64,000 nt of DNA from Stenomitos frigidus ULC18. GTDB lineage: Bacteria; Cyanobacteriota; Cyanobacteriia; Leptolyngbyales; Leptolyngbyaceae. The number at the start of each line of letters is the position of its first letter. Positions within the stretch are counted from its first letter, which is position 1. Position numbers and translations under genes: made by a program. A model generated the notes under the pieces. It was not told the origin of the DNA. It ran no database searches and saw only the letters and a program-made list of their open reading frames with translations. The DNA lies in contig NZ_PVWK01000056.1 of the NCBI RefSeq assembly GCF_003003795.1, positions 1-64,000 on the forward strand, in the 5' to 3' direction. Shown piece after piece: positions 8,991 through 17,900 of this stretch.

Positions 8991-9102
8991 AATTTCTCCA
9001 ATAGATGGGTTGGAATGAGGTCTAGAAAGGGTTCGTAATTGCGGCGATCGCGTGTTGACTAGAGAGGCGATCGCATAGAAAGGAGCAAAATAAGTGTTTA
9101 GC

Positions 9103-9564
9103 TCAACCCGCTGTTTGCATGGCTTGCAGAATGGCTTGCACGTTCTGATGCCGTTGCCCAGTGTACTCGCGCAAGCACTTGATTTTGCCCTGCTCGATTT
9201 CGTAGAACACCACGAGCCGACTAGAGAAAGGTTTGTTGGCTGCTTGACCATTGGCGAAAAACTCAAAGCCAACAGTGGTTTCGCTGACTACGATGGGATA
9301 CAGCAGCGTCAGTGCGGCTCTAACGTTAAGGTCTTCGGAGACTTTTTGCAGAATGGCAGTAATCTTCTGTTTGCCGTAAACCACGCCTGATGGAATGTAG
9401 GGGGAAGGGGCTTGAAACTCAACTTCCTCGCTCATGAGAGCGAGGAGATCAGTCCAATCTCCGGTGGCAATGCCCTTTTGGTGCGAGGCAAAGGCGTGTT
9501 GAGCCAACTGGAGAATTGCAGGTTGAGCGGAGGTTGCAGTATTGAATGCGAGTGCGGTATTCAT
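9103..9564 (-). CDS. SnoaL-like (NTF2-fold) protein
   Basis: The preferred start is the ATG at 9564 (MNTALAFNTA); the frame before it looks like spacer. The 153 residues carry the NTF2/SnoaL pattern: an N-terminal helix with GDWTDLLALMSEEVEFQAP, then YGKQKITAILQKV and strands ending REYTGQRH. The family includes polyketide cyclases, isomerases and stress-linked ketosteroid isomerase-like proteins, and no specific substrate is implied. It lies 112 bp upstream of the cupin gene on the same strand, in the peptide/cupin cluster. Confidence 0.8.
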   Translation of the reverse strand: MNTALAFNTATSAQPAILQLAQHAFASHQKGIATGDWTDLLALMSEEVEFQAPSPYIPSGVVYGKQKITAILQKVSEDLNVRAALTLLYPIVVSETTVGFEFFANGQAANKPFSSRLVVFYEIEQGKIKCLREYTGQRHQNVQAILQAMQTAG

Positions 9565-9672
9565 AGCGTTTCTTGATGAAATGGATGAGCGGTAAATGGT
9601 GAAATGAGCGAAGGTGGCGATCGCCAACAACCTAAAAAATGAAAGCACTCAATAGATTCAGAACAGAGTCAA

Positions 9673-9981
9673 TTAGTCGTGGACAATAACTCCAGTGCGC
9701 TTGACCTCGCGGATCATCACGCTGGTCTCAATTACTACTTCGGCTATCTCAGCAGCCGAGGTTTTAGATTCAGCACACTTGTCTTCTTGGCGATCGGCCT
9801 GGTTGACAATAATGCCCGTTATGATGAGGGTTTCGGCTTCCGCATCAACTTCAAAGCAGTTGCTTTCATCGGGTTTAATGTCATTAACAATGATGCCTGT
9901 CCTCATGACTGTTTCAGAATGCTTCTGTGATTCAGGCTCGTTGTCTTTGTTACGGTTAATATCATTGCTAATGATGTCCAT
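9673..9981 (-). CDS. 102-residue acidic repeat protein ending GVIVHD
   Basis: ATG at 9981 follows AGGGAG with eight-base spacing. The acidic product shows imperfect repeats of about 27 residues, each opening with a short aliphatic motif: IISNDI, then TGIIVNDI, TGIIVNQA, SVMIREV, and finally TGVIVHD at the C-terminus. No signal peptide is present. No family is recognised. The terminal GVIVxD is shared with the tiny secreted peptide encoded at 14057-14336, in both protein and DNA. Precursor or signalling roles are possible but unproven. Confidence 0.6.
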   Translation of the reverse strand: MDIISNDINRNKDNEPESQKHSETVMRTGIIVNDIKPDESNCFEVDAEAETLIITGIIVNQADRQEDKCAESKTSAAEIAEVVIETSVMIREVKRTGVIVHD

Positions 9982-10078
9982 TTGTTTCTCCCTACGTTGG
10001 ATTGAACTGTGCTCCAGCGGTTGTGAACTCAGGTTCAAAGCCTGCTCAACTTGCTGCGGTTGCCTGGATCGATGATTT

Positions 10079-10134
10079 AACTTAGAGGAGCGATTCTCAG
10101 AAGAGACGCTACGCGAACGAGAAGAAGTCGAGCA
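10079..10134 (-). promoter_or_regulatory. Degenerate, interrupted copy of the shared promoter element
   Basis: Read leftwards, GACTTCTTCTC and then ATCGCTCCTCTAAGTTAAA match the two halves of the 29-bp element. Between them sits about 21 bp containing GCGTAGCGTCTC, a known style of cyanobacterial mini-insertion, flanked by a possible AGAAG duplication. It lies about 95 bp upstream of the 102-residue repeat protein. The alignment needs small gaps, so this is tentative. Confidence 0.3.
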
Positions 10135-10157
10135 GCGCGATCGCTCCATTCAACTGC

Positions 10158-10304
10158 TTAGCCTTTAACGGGAAACCATTTGCAAACTAACTTGCCATCA
10201 GCTTTGAACCAGGATGCAGTTAAACCACGCTTGGTTGCAGTGGGTGCCGCCATCAGGGGCAGCGCGGTCGTTTCAGATTGAACTTGAAGGGTTAAAGCGG
10301 TCAT
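10158..10304 (-). CDS. 48-residue small protein, unknown function
   Basis: ATG at 10304 is preceded by GGAGTAAC at ideal spacing. The product starts MTALTLQVQSETTALPLM and ends with a basic aromatic tail, GLTASWFKADGKLVCKWF followed by PVKG. It has one Cys and no signal peptide. It is first in the leftward run 10304 to 8532, 139 bp downstream of the -10 of the shared element at 10447-10475. No family recognised. The ribosome-binding site and promoter position support it as a real gene. Confidence 0.6.
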   Translation of the reverse strand: MTALTLQVQSETTALPLMAAPTATKRGLTASWFKADGKLVCKWFPVKG

Positions 10305-10446
10305 GATGTTACTCCATAAAGTAGGGGCTGAATAATCGATGGCAGAGTTGAACATCGGTTGGAATAAAATGGAAGCAGCACTGGCATCAAGGCAAACTGC
10401 TGTTGTCTCCTGGAATGGTTGCTCTCTGTCTCGACACTTTTGATAG

Positions 10447-10475
10447 TAGAGAGCGATCGAGAAGAACTAGAGAAG
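10447..10475 (-). promoter_or_regulatory. Shared 29-bp promoter element, copy 2
   Basis: Read leftwards the 11-bp units start CTTCTC, CTTCTC and CTCTCT, overlapping the -10-like TACTAT. It faces the small-peptide/SnoaL/cupin run on the minus strand. It lies back to back with the response-regulator gene starting at 10540, so one bound regulator could affect both. Confidence 0.7.
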
Positions 10476-10539
10476 AGTGAATTGTTGAGAAAACTATTGT
10501 GCGATCTGGTTCATCCACTCCTTTAGTCGGACGCTGACC

Positions 10540-12825
10540 ATGCGAATTTTGCTCGTCGAGGATGACAAGGTTTTACTGAATGTGCTGCTGGAAACCTTGA
10601 CCAGGCAACACTATGTTGTGGATGTTGCAGAAGATGGTCAAACTGGCTGGGACTATGCCCAAAGCACCAGCTATGATCTGATTTTGTTAGATGTGGGACT
10701 GCCTGAACTTGATGGCATCGCGTTATGTCAACGGTTGCGAACGGAAAAATGCACCAGCCCGATTCTGCTGATGACCGCGCGCGAGGCGAATGGCGATCGC
10801 GTGCGTGGACTCGATTCTGGTGCCGATGATTATTTAATTAAACCGCTGGATTTGGCAGAACTTCAGGCACGGATTCGGGCACTGTTGCGGCGCGGTGAAG
10901 TGGCTCCCACGACAGTGTTGCAATGGGGGCAGTTGCGCCTCGACCCGCGCAGTTGTCAGGTGCAGTATGGCGAGAAGGTGTTGGGGTTAACGCCCAAAGA
11001 ATATAGTTTGCTGGAGGTGTTTCTGCGAAATCCTGCCCGTGTCTTTAGTCGCGGACAATTGGTCGAACATCTGTGGACGTTTGACGACCCGCCGCAAGAA
11101 GACAGTGTCAAAGCCCACATCAAGGGACTCCGGCAAAAACTAAAAGCTGCTGGAGCCGCAGATTGGATCGAGAATGTCTATGGATTAGGCTATCGTTTGC
11201 GGCAGGAAACTAACGATCGCCCAACCGAGTCTCCTGTAAACCCCAAAAGTTCAGATAAAGAGACACTGCCACTCTCGCCTGCTCCGGTGGTTGAGATGCA
11301 GTTTCATCAGGGACTCGATCACTTGTGGAAACAAAGCCGTGAATTGATGACAGAACGGCTGGCTGTGCTGCAACAAGCCGTCGCTGCTGTTGAGCAAAAC
11401 ACCTTAGCGATTGAATTGCGCCAAGCCGCAAGACAAGCCGCGCATAAGTTGGCGGGGGTGCTGGGGATGTTCGATCGCCCAGAGGGCACCGTACTCGCTC
11501 GTCAGATTGAGGAGATTTTATTAGGGCAGGGAGATTGCCGTCAGGAAGACGATCTAGGCGGATTAGTACAACAACTCGATCGCTTACTAGATTTGCAGAA
11601 CGTTGAGCCAGTCGCCGCTTCAACGTCAGATCGCCTGCTGTTAATCGATCCTGATCCTGCATTGGGGCAAGCCTTACAGCAGTTAGGACAAGCCGCGTCG
11701 CTGCATTGGCAACAGGTTGATACCCTGGAGGCTGCGAAACTTTGGCTCCAGAGTCATACGCCAGACTTGGTGGTGTTGAGCATTGATGGTTTGGGGCAAC
11801 GAGAACTCAGTTTGGTACTGTTGGCAGAACTGGCTGCCCGCACGCCTGCCATTCCTGTGCTAGTCATTGCTTCCGCCGATGGACTCTTGGATCGAGTCAC
11901 GGTTGCTCGATCGGGTGGACAAGCGTTTTTGGTGCAGCCTATGACTGCCGCCCAAGTGTGGGCATCAGCAACGCAATTATTGCAGCAAGCTCAATCGCGC
12001 TTGGTGAGAGTGCTGGTGGTGGATGATGACCCGATTTTTTTGACGGTGCTCCGATCGATGCTGGAACCGTGGGGAATGCGTTTCACCGGACTCGATCAGC
12101 CGTTGCAGTTTTGGGATGTCTTGCGCTCAACAGATCCAGACCTGTTAATTTTGGATGTCGATATGCCCCAAGTCAGCGGCATTGAGCTCTGTCAGGCAGT
12201 TCGCACTGATCCAACCTGGCAAGGATTACCGATTTTGTTTCTCACGGCACACAGCGATCGCGACACGATTCAACAGGGGTTCGCGGCTGGAGCAGATGAT
12301 TATGTGACGAAACCTGTGGTCGGCGCAGAACTCATTACTCGCATCACCAATCGACTCGATCGCGCCCATCTGCTACAAACCCTTTCCAGTCGCGATCCCC
12401 TCACAGGCTTAACCAATCAATCCCAATCCAGTCGTGAGTTAGAACAGTCTTTGACAGAATCACAGCCTTTTTGTTTAGCCGTTTTTGTGGTCGTTGAGCT
12501 GGCTCAACTCAATCTCCAGTATGGTCATGCAACAGGTCATCAAGTGTTGCAAGCTTGGGGGCGCAGGCTGCAAATGAGTTTGCGAAGAGCAGAAATTGTG
12601 AGCTACTGGGGCAATGGTGAGTTTGTCATCGGTTTACCAGGAGTGACCAAACTAGAAGCGATGCGGCAACTCTCTGAACTGCAAACTGCACTGCAACAGC
12701 AACAATTTACCGATTCAGATGGCAGACAATTTCAAGCGATCGTTCACGTTGGGCTGGCAGCGTATCCAACTGACGGAGTGACATTACAATCTCTGTATCA
12801 AGCTGCCAGCCAGCACTTATCCTAG
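10540..12825 (+). CDS. Hybrid response regulator: REC-wHTH-Hpt-REC-REC-degenerate GGDEF
   Basis: A 761-residue cytoplasmic regulator. The N-terminal receiver has phospho-acceptor Asp51 in LILLDVGLP and Lys in YLIKP. An OmpR/PhoB winged helix follows (about 125-225; LTPKEYSLLEVFLRNP, VKAHIKGLRQKL). An Hpt-like helical part has His302 in AAHKLAG. A receiver-like segment lacking the usual Asp context (VVLSIDGLG) comes next, then a full receiver (LLILDVDMP, YVTKP). The C-terminal GGDEF-like domain has GNGEF at its signature, so cyclic-di-GMP synthesis is doubtful. It is the only DNA-binding regulator in this cluster and a candidate to read the 11-bp repeats at 8360, 10447, 13540, 14392 and 19329. 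Confidence 0.9.
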   Translation: MRILLVEDDKVLLNVLLETLTRQHYVVDVAEDGQTGWDYAQSTSYDLILLDVGLPELDGIALCQRLRTEKCTSPILLMTAREANGDRVRGLDSGADDYLIKPLDLAELQARIRALLRRGEVAPTTVLQWGQLRLDPRSCQVQYGEKVLGLTPKEYSLLEVFLRNPARVFSRGQLVEHLWTFDDPPQEDSVKAHIKGLRQKLKAAGAADWIENVYGLGYRLRQETNDRPTESPVNPKSSDKETLPLSPAPVVEMQFHQGLDHLWKQSRELMTERLAVLQQAVAAVEQNTLAIELRQAARQAAHKLAGVLGMFDRPEGTVLARQIEEILLGQGDCRQEDDLGGLVQQLDRLLDLQNVEPVAASTSDRLLLIDPDPALGQALQQLGQAASLHWQQVDTLEAAKLWLQSHTPDLVVLSIDGLGQRELSLVLLAELAARTPAIPVLVIASADGLLDRVTVARSGGQAFLVQPMTAAQVWASATQLLQQAQSRLVRVLVVDDDPIFLTVLRSMLEPWGMRFTGLDQPLQFWDVLRSTDPDLLILDVDMPQVSGIELCQAVRTDPTWQGLPILFLTAHSDRDTIQQGFAAGADDYVTKPVVGAELITRITNRLDRAHLLQTLSSRDPLTGLTNQSQSSRELEQSLTESQPFCLAVFVVVELAQLNLQYGHATGHQVLQAWGRRLQMSLRRAEIVSYWGNGEFVIGLPGVTKLEAMRQLSELQTALQQQQFTDSDGRQFQAIVHVGLAAYPTDGVTLQSLYQAASQHLS

Positions 12826-12919
12826 CTGTAGCCCAGATTTGTCCAGCGTTGAAGGATCAATCTCAGGAGAAAGGCTCTCAAGGGTTTCTAAACACGGATT
12901 TGTTAAAAAAGCTCATCTG

Positions 12920-13507
12920 TTAAAGCCCCTGCCACTCAACAACATCTTCGATCTGAGGAGAGAGAGGGCGACTACCCGGTTTGACTACATAGACTCGTTT
13001 CTCTTGTTGGACGTAAACCTTCATACCCACAATGCAAGGGACGAATAGATTTAAAGAAACAGAGCGCTGGGGAGTGGGGTTGGAATCGACGTGAATCAAC
13101 CCCTCATGTAATAAAACCACATCTCCAGGGGTGTAAACACATTGGCTGTCGGGAACAAGCGTTGAGTCAACCTGCTGATAAGTAGTCTCCTTTAAAGCTC
13201 CCGATATTACACATGCCATTCCCCAAGCCCGACCATGATCATGAGGCAGTAGCGAATGATCGTACGGCTCACGATCAAGCAGAAATAACTCATACTGATC
13301 ACAAAACCGAAGCATCTTACGAGGGGCTTGCTCTGGATTGATGTCTTCTACTTGATGTGTCAATCGCTTAGTAAGTGACTTTAGCATTCCACGCAACTCG
13401 GCTTGTGCAGAGTGAGTTTGGGGAGAGGTGTTGCGTTCAATCAACTGGCAAAACTTGATGTGATATTCGTCTAGCAACGCATTTCTGTAGTCAACTGCAA
13501 CAACCAT
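12920..13507 (-). CDS. Cysteine dioxygenase-like cupin
   Basis: 195 residues from the ATG at 13507 (MVVAVDYRNALLDEYH). The upstream part of the open frame is promoter DNA. The core PHDHGRAWGMACVISGALKE and HEGLIHVDSN supply the three His ligands expected for a cysteine-dioxygenase-type iron cupin. Relatives oxidise thiols such as cysteine or mercaptopropionate, and the substrate here is inferred only to class. The start lies 29 bp from the -10 of the shared element at 13540-13568, so it belongs to the local regulon. Confidence 0.8.
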   Translation of the reverse strand: MVVAVDYRNALLDEYHIKFCQLIERNTSPQTHSAQAELRGMLKSLTKRLTHQVEDINPEQAPRKMLRFCDQYELFLLDREPYDHSLLPHDHGRAWGMACVISGALKETTYQQVDSTLVPDSQCVYTPGDVVLLHEGLIHVDSNPTPQRSVSLNLFVPCIVGMKVYVQQEKRVYVVKPGSRPLSPQIEDVVEWQGL

Positions 13508-13539
13508 AAAATTTTTCCTTAACTCGATGACTTTAACAA

Positions 13540-13568
13540 TAGGGAGCGATTGAGAAGAACTAGGGAAG
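13540..13568 (-). promoter_or_regulatory. Shared 29-bp promoter element, copy 3
   Basis: Read leftwards the 11-bp units start CTTCCC, CTTCTC and CTCCCT, running into TATTGTTAAA, a -10-type sequence 29 bp from the cupin start at 13507. This copy gives the best view of the arrangement as a promoter. Confidence 0.75.
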
Positions 13569-13657
13569 GCTAATCGGAAGCGCCAAAAAGTAGAACCGTG
13601 ATGAAGGGCGATCGCCAAGAAAAAGTGCGTCAGGAAAATCCCAACGCATCCAGCTAT

Positions 13658-13680
13658 ATCTGAAACCCCCCCTTTCAGAT
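13658..13680. terminator. Hairpin after the 14.0-kb minus-strand genes
   Basis: ATCTGAAA at 13658-13665 pairs perfectly with TTTCAGAT at 13673-13680 across a seven-C loop. It sits about 100 bp past the stop of the gene at 13782-14012, where a terminator would be expected. There is no strong U-run, so a termination role is tentative. Confidence 0.4.
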
Positions 13681-13781
13681 CTAAACTTGATTCAAGTTAA
13701 TGGCAGGATGAAGCGCTTACTTCTAGCACAGCGATTTGGCTATCCTGCCTGATGAATGATTCGATATGAGCAAAGCGAAGT

Positions 13782-14012
13782 TTAGCGATAGAAAGACTGC
13801 TCCAGCCAGATCCGCACTTCCTGCTCAGAGTCTAAAACAGCAGATTCGCGCGTACCAGGATGATAGACATTCCACCGGAGATTGCCGGAGCGATCGACAC
13901 TTTGCCAGACTTTCGGTTCAGACTGACGCGCAACTCCATCCAGTAGACCCTGCCACATTTTCCGTAGCCACAGACCTAAAAGCGTCCACTGCGTTTTTGA
14001 TTGCATTTTCAT
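13782..14012 (-). CDS. 76-residue conserved-type small protein
   Basis: ATG at 14012 follows GGAG at nine-base spacing. The product begins with a short amphipathic segment (TLLGLWLRKMWQGLLDGV) and has a compact domain: EPKVWQSVDRSGNLRWNVY, then SEQEVRIWLEQ near the end. This pattern resembles small cyanobacterial proteins of unknown function known to the reader only as hypothetical. It lies 45 bp downstream of the disrupted secreted-peptide gene and was probably co-transcribed with it from the element at 14392-14420. Confidence 0.65.
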   Translation of the reverse strand: MKMQSKTQWTLLGLWLRKMWQGLLDGVARQSEPKVWQSVDRSGNLRWNVYHPGTRESAVLDSEQEVRIWLEQSFYR

Positions 14013-14056
14013 GGTGAGTCTCCATTAAAGAAGGGATTGTTGATGTTTTAATTGGG

Positions 14057-14336
14057 TTAGTCGCGGACAATGACACCAGCGTGAGCAACAGACGAAAAGC
14101 CTGCTAATACCAAATCGAATTGCAAAGACTACAAATCTTTCCCTCATCCCCAGCCCTTCTCCCGCAGGAGAAGGGAGCTAAAGGCAATGTCCCTCGCCCC
14201 TATAGCCCGATGGGCATTCAAGAAAGGGAGAGGGATTGAGGGTGAGGGCGGCTTGATTGATCTGTAGCGCCTATTTTGGGCTTTGGTATAAACCCAAAGC
14301 GGCGACAATAACGGCAGCAAAAATCTTTGTGTTCAT
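14057..14336 (-). pseudogene. Secreted mini-peptide gene split by a MITE
   Basis: ATG at 14336 lies about ten bases after AAGGGGAA. Codons 1-15 (MNTKIFAAV then a hydrophobic run) meet a 182-bp element at 14288. Removing the element and one TA copy leaves exactly 96 bases: 31 codons plus TAA at 14057-14059. The restored peptide is a complete Sec signal peptide ending SSVAHA, with a predicted mature hexapeptide GVIVRD. As it stands, the interrupted frame stops after 21 residues. The C-terminal motif matches GVIVHD of the protein at 9673-9981. It lies 51 bp from the -10 of the shared element at 14392-14420. Confidence 0.72.
14107..14288. mobile_element. 182-bp MITE with TA target duplication
   Basis: The ends are ATACCAAATC at 14107 and, read from the other side, TACCAAAGCC at 14288. 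TA flanks it at 14105-14106 and 14289-14290, as for IS630/mariner elements. One subterminal stretch (GCTACAGAT) also occurs in the end of the IS630-type element at 175-241. Inside is a hairpin (CCCTTCTCC / GGAGAAGGG, 14153-14174). No coding capacity. Confidence 0.8.
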
Positions 14337-14391
14337 GGAAGGTTCCCCTTAAGAAACGGGTTGACCGAGCGGTGTTGCTTAGGTTTAACAA

Positions 14392-14420
14392 TAGGAAGCG
14401 ATCGGGAAGAAGTAGGGAAG
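14392..14420 (-). promoter_or_regulatory. Shared 29-bp promoter element, copy 4
   Basis: Read leftwards the 11-bp units start CTTCCC, CTTCCC and CTTCCT, running into TATTGTTAAA as in copy 3. It faces the secreted mini-peptide gene (start 14336) and the 76-residue gene beyond it. Confidence 0.72.
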
Positions 14421-14588
14421 CTGGCTGTTTGGTGGAAGAAAATTTTGGAGCGATCGCTGCCAATCCGATCCTTGGTTTTGGAATCGCTGCCTATCCTATG
14501 GGCGAATTGACTTTACAATCGTGATATTCACGTTGCAGTCAGTTCTCAAGCCAGATGTAGTCTGTCCTTCCTACCCACTAAAAGCGCT

Positions 14589-14936
14589 ATGAAAACGATC
14601 GGTGAACTGAAACTAGAAACCGATGTGCCTGTGGTGATCACCGATCAACAGGGCTTTATCACCTATATCAATGATTGCTTTACGTCGATCTTTGGCTGGA
14701 GTGAAGCTGAAATCACCGGACAAATGATCACGATCATCATCCCAATGGGGTTTCATGACCCACACCATCTTGGTTTTTCCCGCTTTCTCTCAACTCACAA
14801 ATCGACGATTCTGAACCATCCCTTACAGTTAAAAGCGATCACCAAAGACGGCAGAGAAATTGCCTCTGAGCATTTACTGATGGCAGAGCAAGAGCAGGGA
14901 CAGTGGTTTTTTGCCGCCACTCTGCGTCCGCTTTAA
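14589..14936 (+). CDS. Stand-alone PAS-domain protein
   Basis: 115 residues forming one PAS domain: PVVITDQQGFITYIND, then FGWSEAEITGQMI, and the C-terminal strand GQWFFAATLRPL. HDPHHLGFSRFL is a variant loop seen in PAS proteins placed before sensor kinases. It lies 11 bp upstream of the multi-PAS kinase gene on the same strand and is likely its co-transcribed sensory partner. Ligand or cofactor is not evident. Confidence 0.85.
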   Translation: MKTIGELKLETDVPVVITDQQGFITYINDCFTSIFGWSEAEITGQMITIIIPMGFHDPHHLGFSRFLSTHKSTILNHPLQLKAITKDGREIASEHLLMAEQEQGQWFFAATLRPL

Positions 14937-14947
14937 GGAGACGATCC

Positions 14948-17900
14948 ATGAGCACTCATTTAGAGAGTTTAGTTAACCAACTCCGATCGACGTTGGGACG
15001 AATGGAAATGGCACTGGGGGCGATTGCCGATGCCATCGTGTGGATTGGTCAAGATGGCAAGATTCAGTGGTGCAACGCGGCTTTCGATCAGTTGGTGAAG
15101 CAACCCCACATTTTGGTGTTGGGGAAGACGTTTAGTGACTTATTACCGCTGAGTCAGGCAGGTCAAGCCGTGCCGCTGACACATTACCCAGACGCAAGAG
15201 TGTTAGGTGGCGAATATCCCATCACAGAATATGAGTTTCAGCAGGGCGATCGTCCCCTCGTGCTAGAAATCGCAGGGAATTGCCTGGAGCGATCGGAGGG
15301 CGATTCCGAGCAGGGGCTACCGTCAAACTCTGCGGTACTGGTCATCCGTGATGTCACCCAGGCAAAGCAAGCACAAGCAGATTGCCAGCAAGCAGAGCAG
15401 CAACGGCAGCAGTTTTTCGCGCTGATGCGGGCAACGCTAGAGTCGATGGATGATGCCGTTTTAGTGCTGACGACCGATCGTCAGTCTCCCATCTACAACC
15501 AGAAGTTTCTGGCAATGTGGTCAATGCCGGAAGCCCTGATGCAGCCCGGTCGAGAAGATGAGCGCATTCAATGGTTACTTGAGCAAACCAAAGACCCAAA
15601 AGCCTTTCTGGCGAGAATTTGGGAACTGTTTCGCGATCGCCCAGCCGAAACGGCACTGGAGTTGATCGAGATGAAAGATGGGCGCATGATCGAGCGTCTG
15701 GCTCAGCCCCTCTGGCACAACGACCAGATTCTCGGTCGCGTCTGGACGTATCGGGATGTGACTCAGAGCGTGCAAACCGAACAAGCCCTCAGAGAGCGAG
15801 AGGCTAAATTTCGCAGTCTGGTCGAAAATGCGAACGACCTCATTTTTGCGATCGATGCCACTGGAGTCATTTCTTACATTTCCCCCAATGTTGAAACCAT
15901 GATGGGTTTTACCGCAATGGCGATGGAAGGTGACTCCTTCATGCCTTTCATTCATCCCGACGACCTACAACGCTGTTTGGATGCCCTCCAGCATGTCACT
16001 GTTAGTGGTCAGGGGCTTTCCAATCTTGAATATCGTGCGAGACACCAGGATGGAAGTTGGCACTGGTACATTGCTAGTTTGGCTGCGCCTCAAGCGGTGA
16101 GTGACCAGCATTTAATTGTGGGAATTGCACGAGACATCACGAAAGCAAAGCGTGACGAGATCATTCGCCAACAGACCGAAGCCGCGTTACGGCAAAGCGA
16201 ATTGCGCTTTCAAGCCATTTTTGAGAATGCCGCTGTTGGCACGACTTTAGCAGCGCAAGACGGCACCGTTCTACAAGTGAATCCAGCCTGGTTACAAGCG
16301 CTGGGCTATAGCGAAGCAGAGTTTCGACAAATGAAATTTGCTGACTATACGCATCCCGATGATGTGGCGGCAGATGTGGTGCTGACTCAAGCCGTCTTTG
16401 CTGGCGCGCGGGACTCCTTTCAATTAGAAAAACGCTATATCCGCAAAGATGCCAGCCTCTTTTGGGGTCGTTTAACCGTTTCTCCCATTCGTAATGCCGA
16501 AGGTACCGTTCAATTTACGCTGGCGTTGATGGAAGATATTAACGAACGGAAGCAGGCTGAACGCGATCGTCAGCGAGCCGAAGCCGCTTTAAGTGAGAGC
16601 GAAACAAAGTTTCGGCGCATTGTTGAAAACACCAATGACATCATTTCCCTGATTGATCTGGAAGGGCAAATTGTCTACATTTCTCCTAATCTCACCAATC
16701 TCACAGGCTATGCCACTATCGAATTGGAGGGCGCACTGTTTATGCCTTTCATCCATCCTGATGATCAAGCAGCCTGTTTGAATGCCTTCCAAAGCATTTT
16801 GACAACGGATCAGAGGCAGTGTGAAGTTGAGTACCGAGCGAAAATCAAGGATGGTCGCTGGCAGTGGCAGAGTACGAGCTTATCGACCCTAGAAGATGTT
16901 AGGGGAAACTTGCTGGTGCTTAGCGTTGCGCGTGATGTCACTGATCGCAAGCAAGCCGAGGAAGCCCTGCGCCGCAGTGAGCTAAAATACCGCAATATTT
17001 TTGAAAACTCTCAAGTGGGGATTGGTCGCACACGCTTGCAGGATGGGCTGTTCCTGGATGTGAATCAGCGTTATGCCGATATTATGGGCTTCGACTCCAC
17101 CGCTGACCTCATTGGCAAGCGATTCACCACCGAATTCTATGCGAATCCTCACGATCAACAGAAAATTCTGGCAGAGCTAGAACAGCATGGGGAGGTGCGC
17201 AACTTTGAAGAGGAACTGCGCTGTCCTGACGGATCAACCGCCTGGGGTTTATTGTCGCTCCGGTTAAACGCTGACGAAGACTGTCTTGACTTTGTGCTGG
17301 TAGACATTAGCGATCGCAAACGGCTTGAAGAAGAATTGCGGCAATCGCAGCAATTTCTGGACAACATTATCGACAATATTCCACTGGCTGTTTTTGCCAA
17401 AGATGTCAATGATGACTTTCGCTATGTTCTCATCAACAAAGGTTCAGCAGGCATTTTAGGCTTCACCAAAGAGGTCGCACTAGGACTCAATGACTATGAG
17501 CTAACGCCGCAAGCGCAAGCAGACTTTTATCGAGCTGAAGACCTGGCGACGTTAGCGCAAGGAACCCTGCTGGAGTGTGGTGAACAGTGGAAACAGGTGC
17601 AGGCAGACTCAGACGAAACCATTGCCATCCGCTATTGGAAACTGCCCCTCTTTGACCCACAAGGCAACGCCACACATCTGCTGTGCCTGAGTGAAGACAT
17701 TACCGATCGCAAACAGGCTGAAGCCGCGATCGCACGACGTGCGCGCATGGACAGCCTATTCAGCAGTATTTCGCGTCAGTTTGTGGATCAGGAGGCAGAC
17801 ACCGCCATTCACTTTACGCTGCAAGCGATCGCTCAATTCATTGGGGTTGAACGGTGCTGCCTGTTTGAATACTCTGAGCCACAAAGACGGTTACACACGC

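Noticed and set aside
10158-10355. Longer 65-codon version of the 48-residue gene
   Set aside because: The internal ATG at 10304 has an ideal GGAG, while the upstream start has none and its residues look like leader DNA.
14218-14463. 81-codon minus-strand frame
   Set aside because: It runs across promoter element copy 4 and into the MITE in a different frame from the mini-peptide gene; the peptide reading is better supported.
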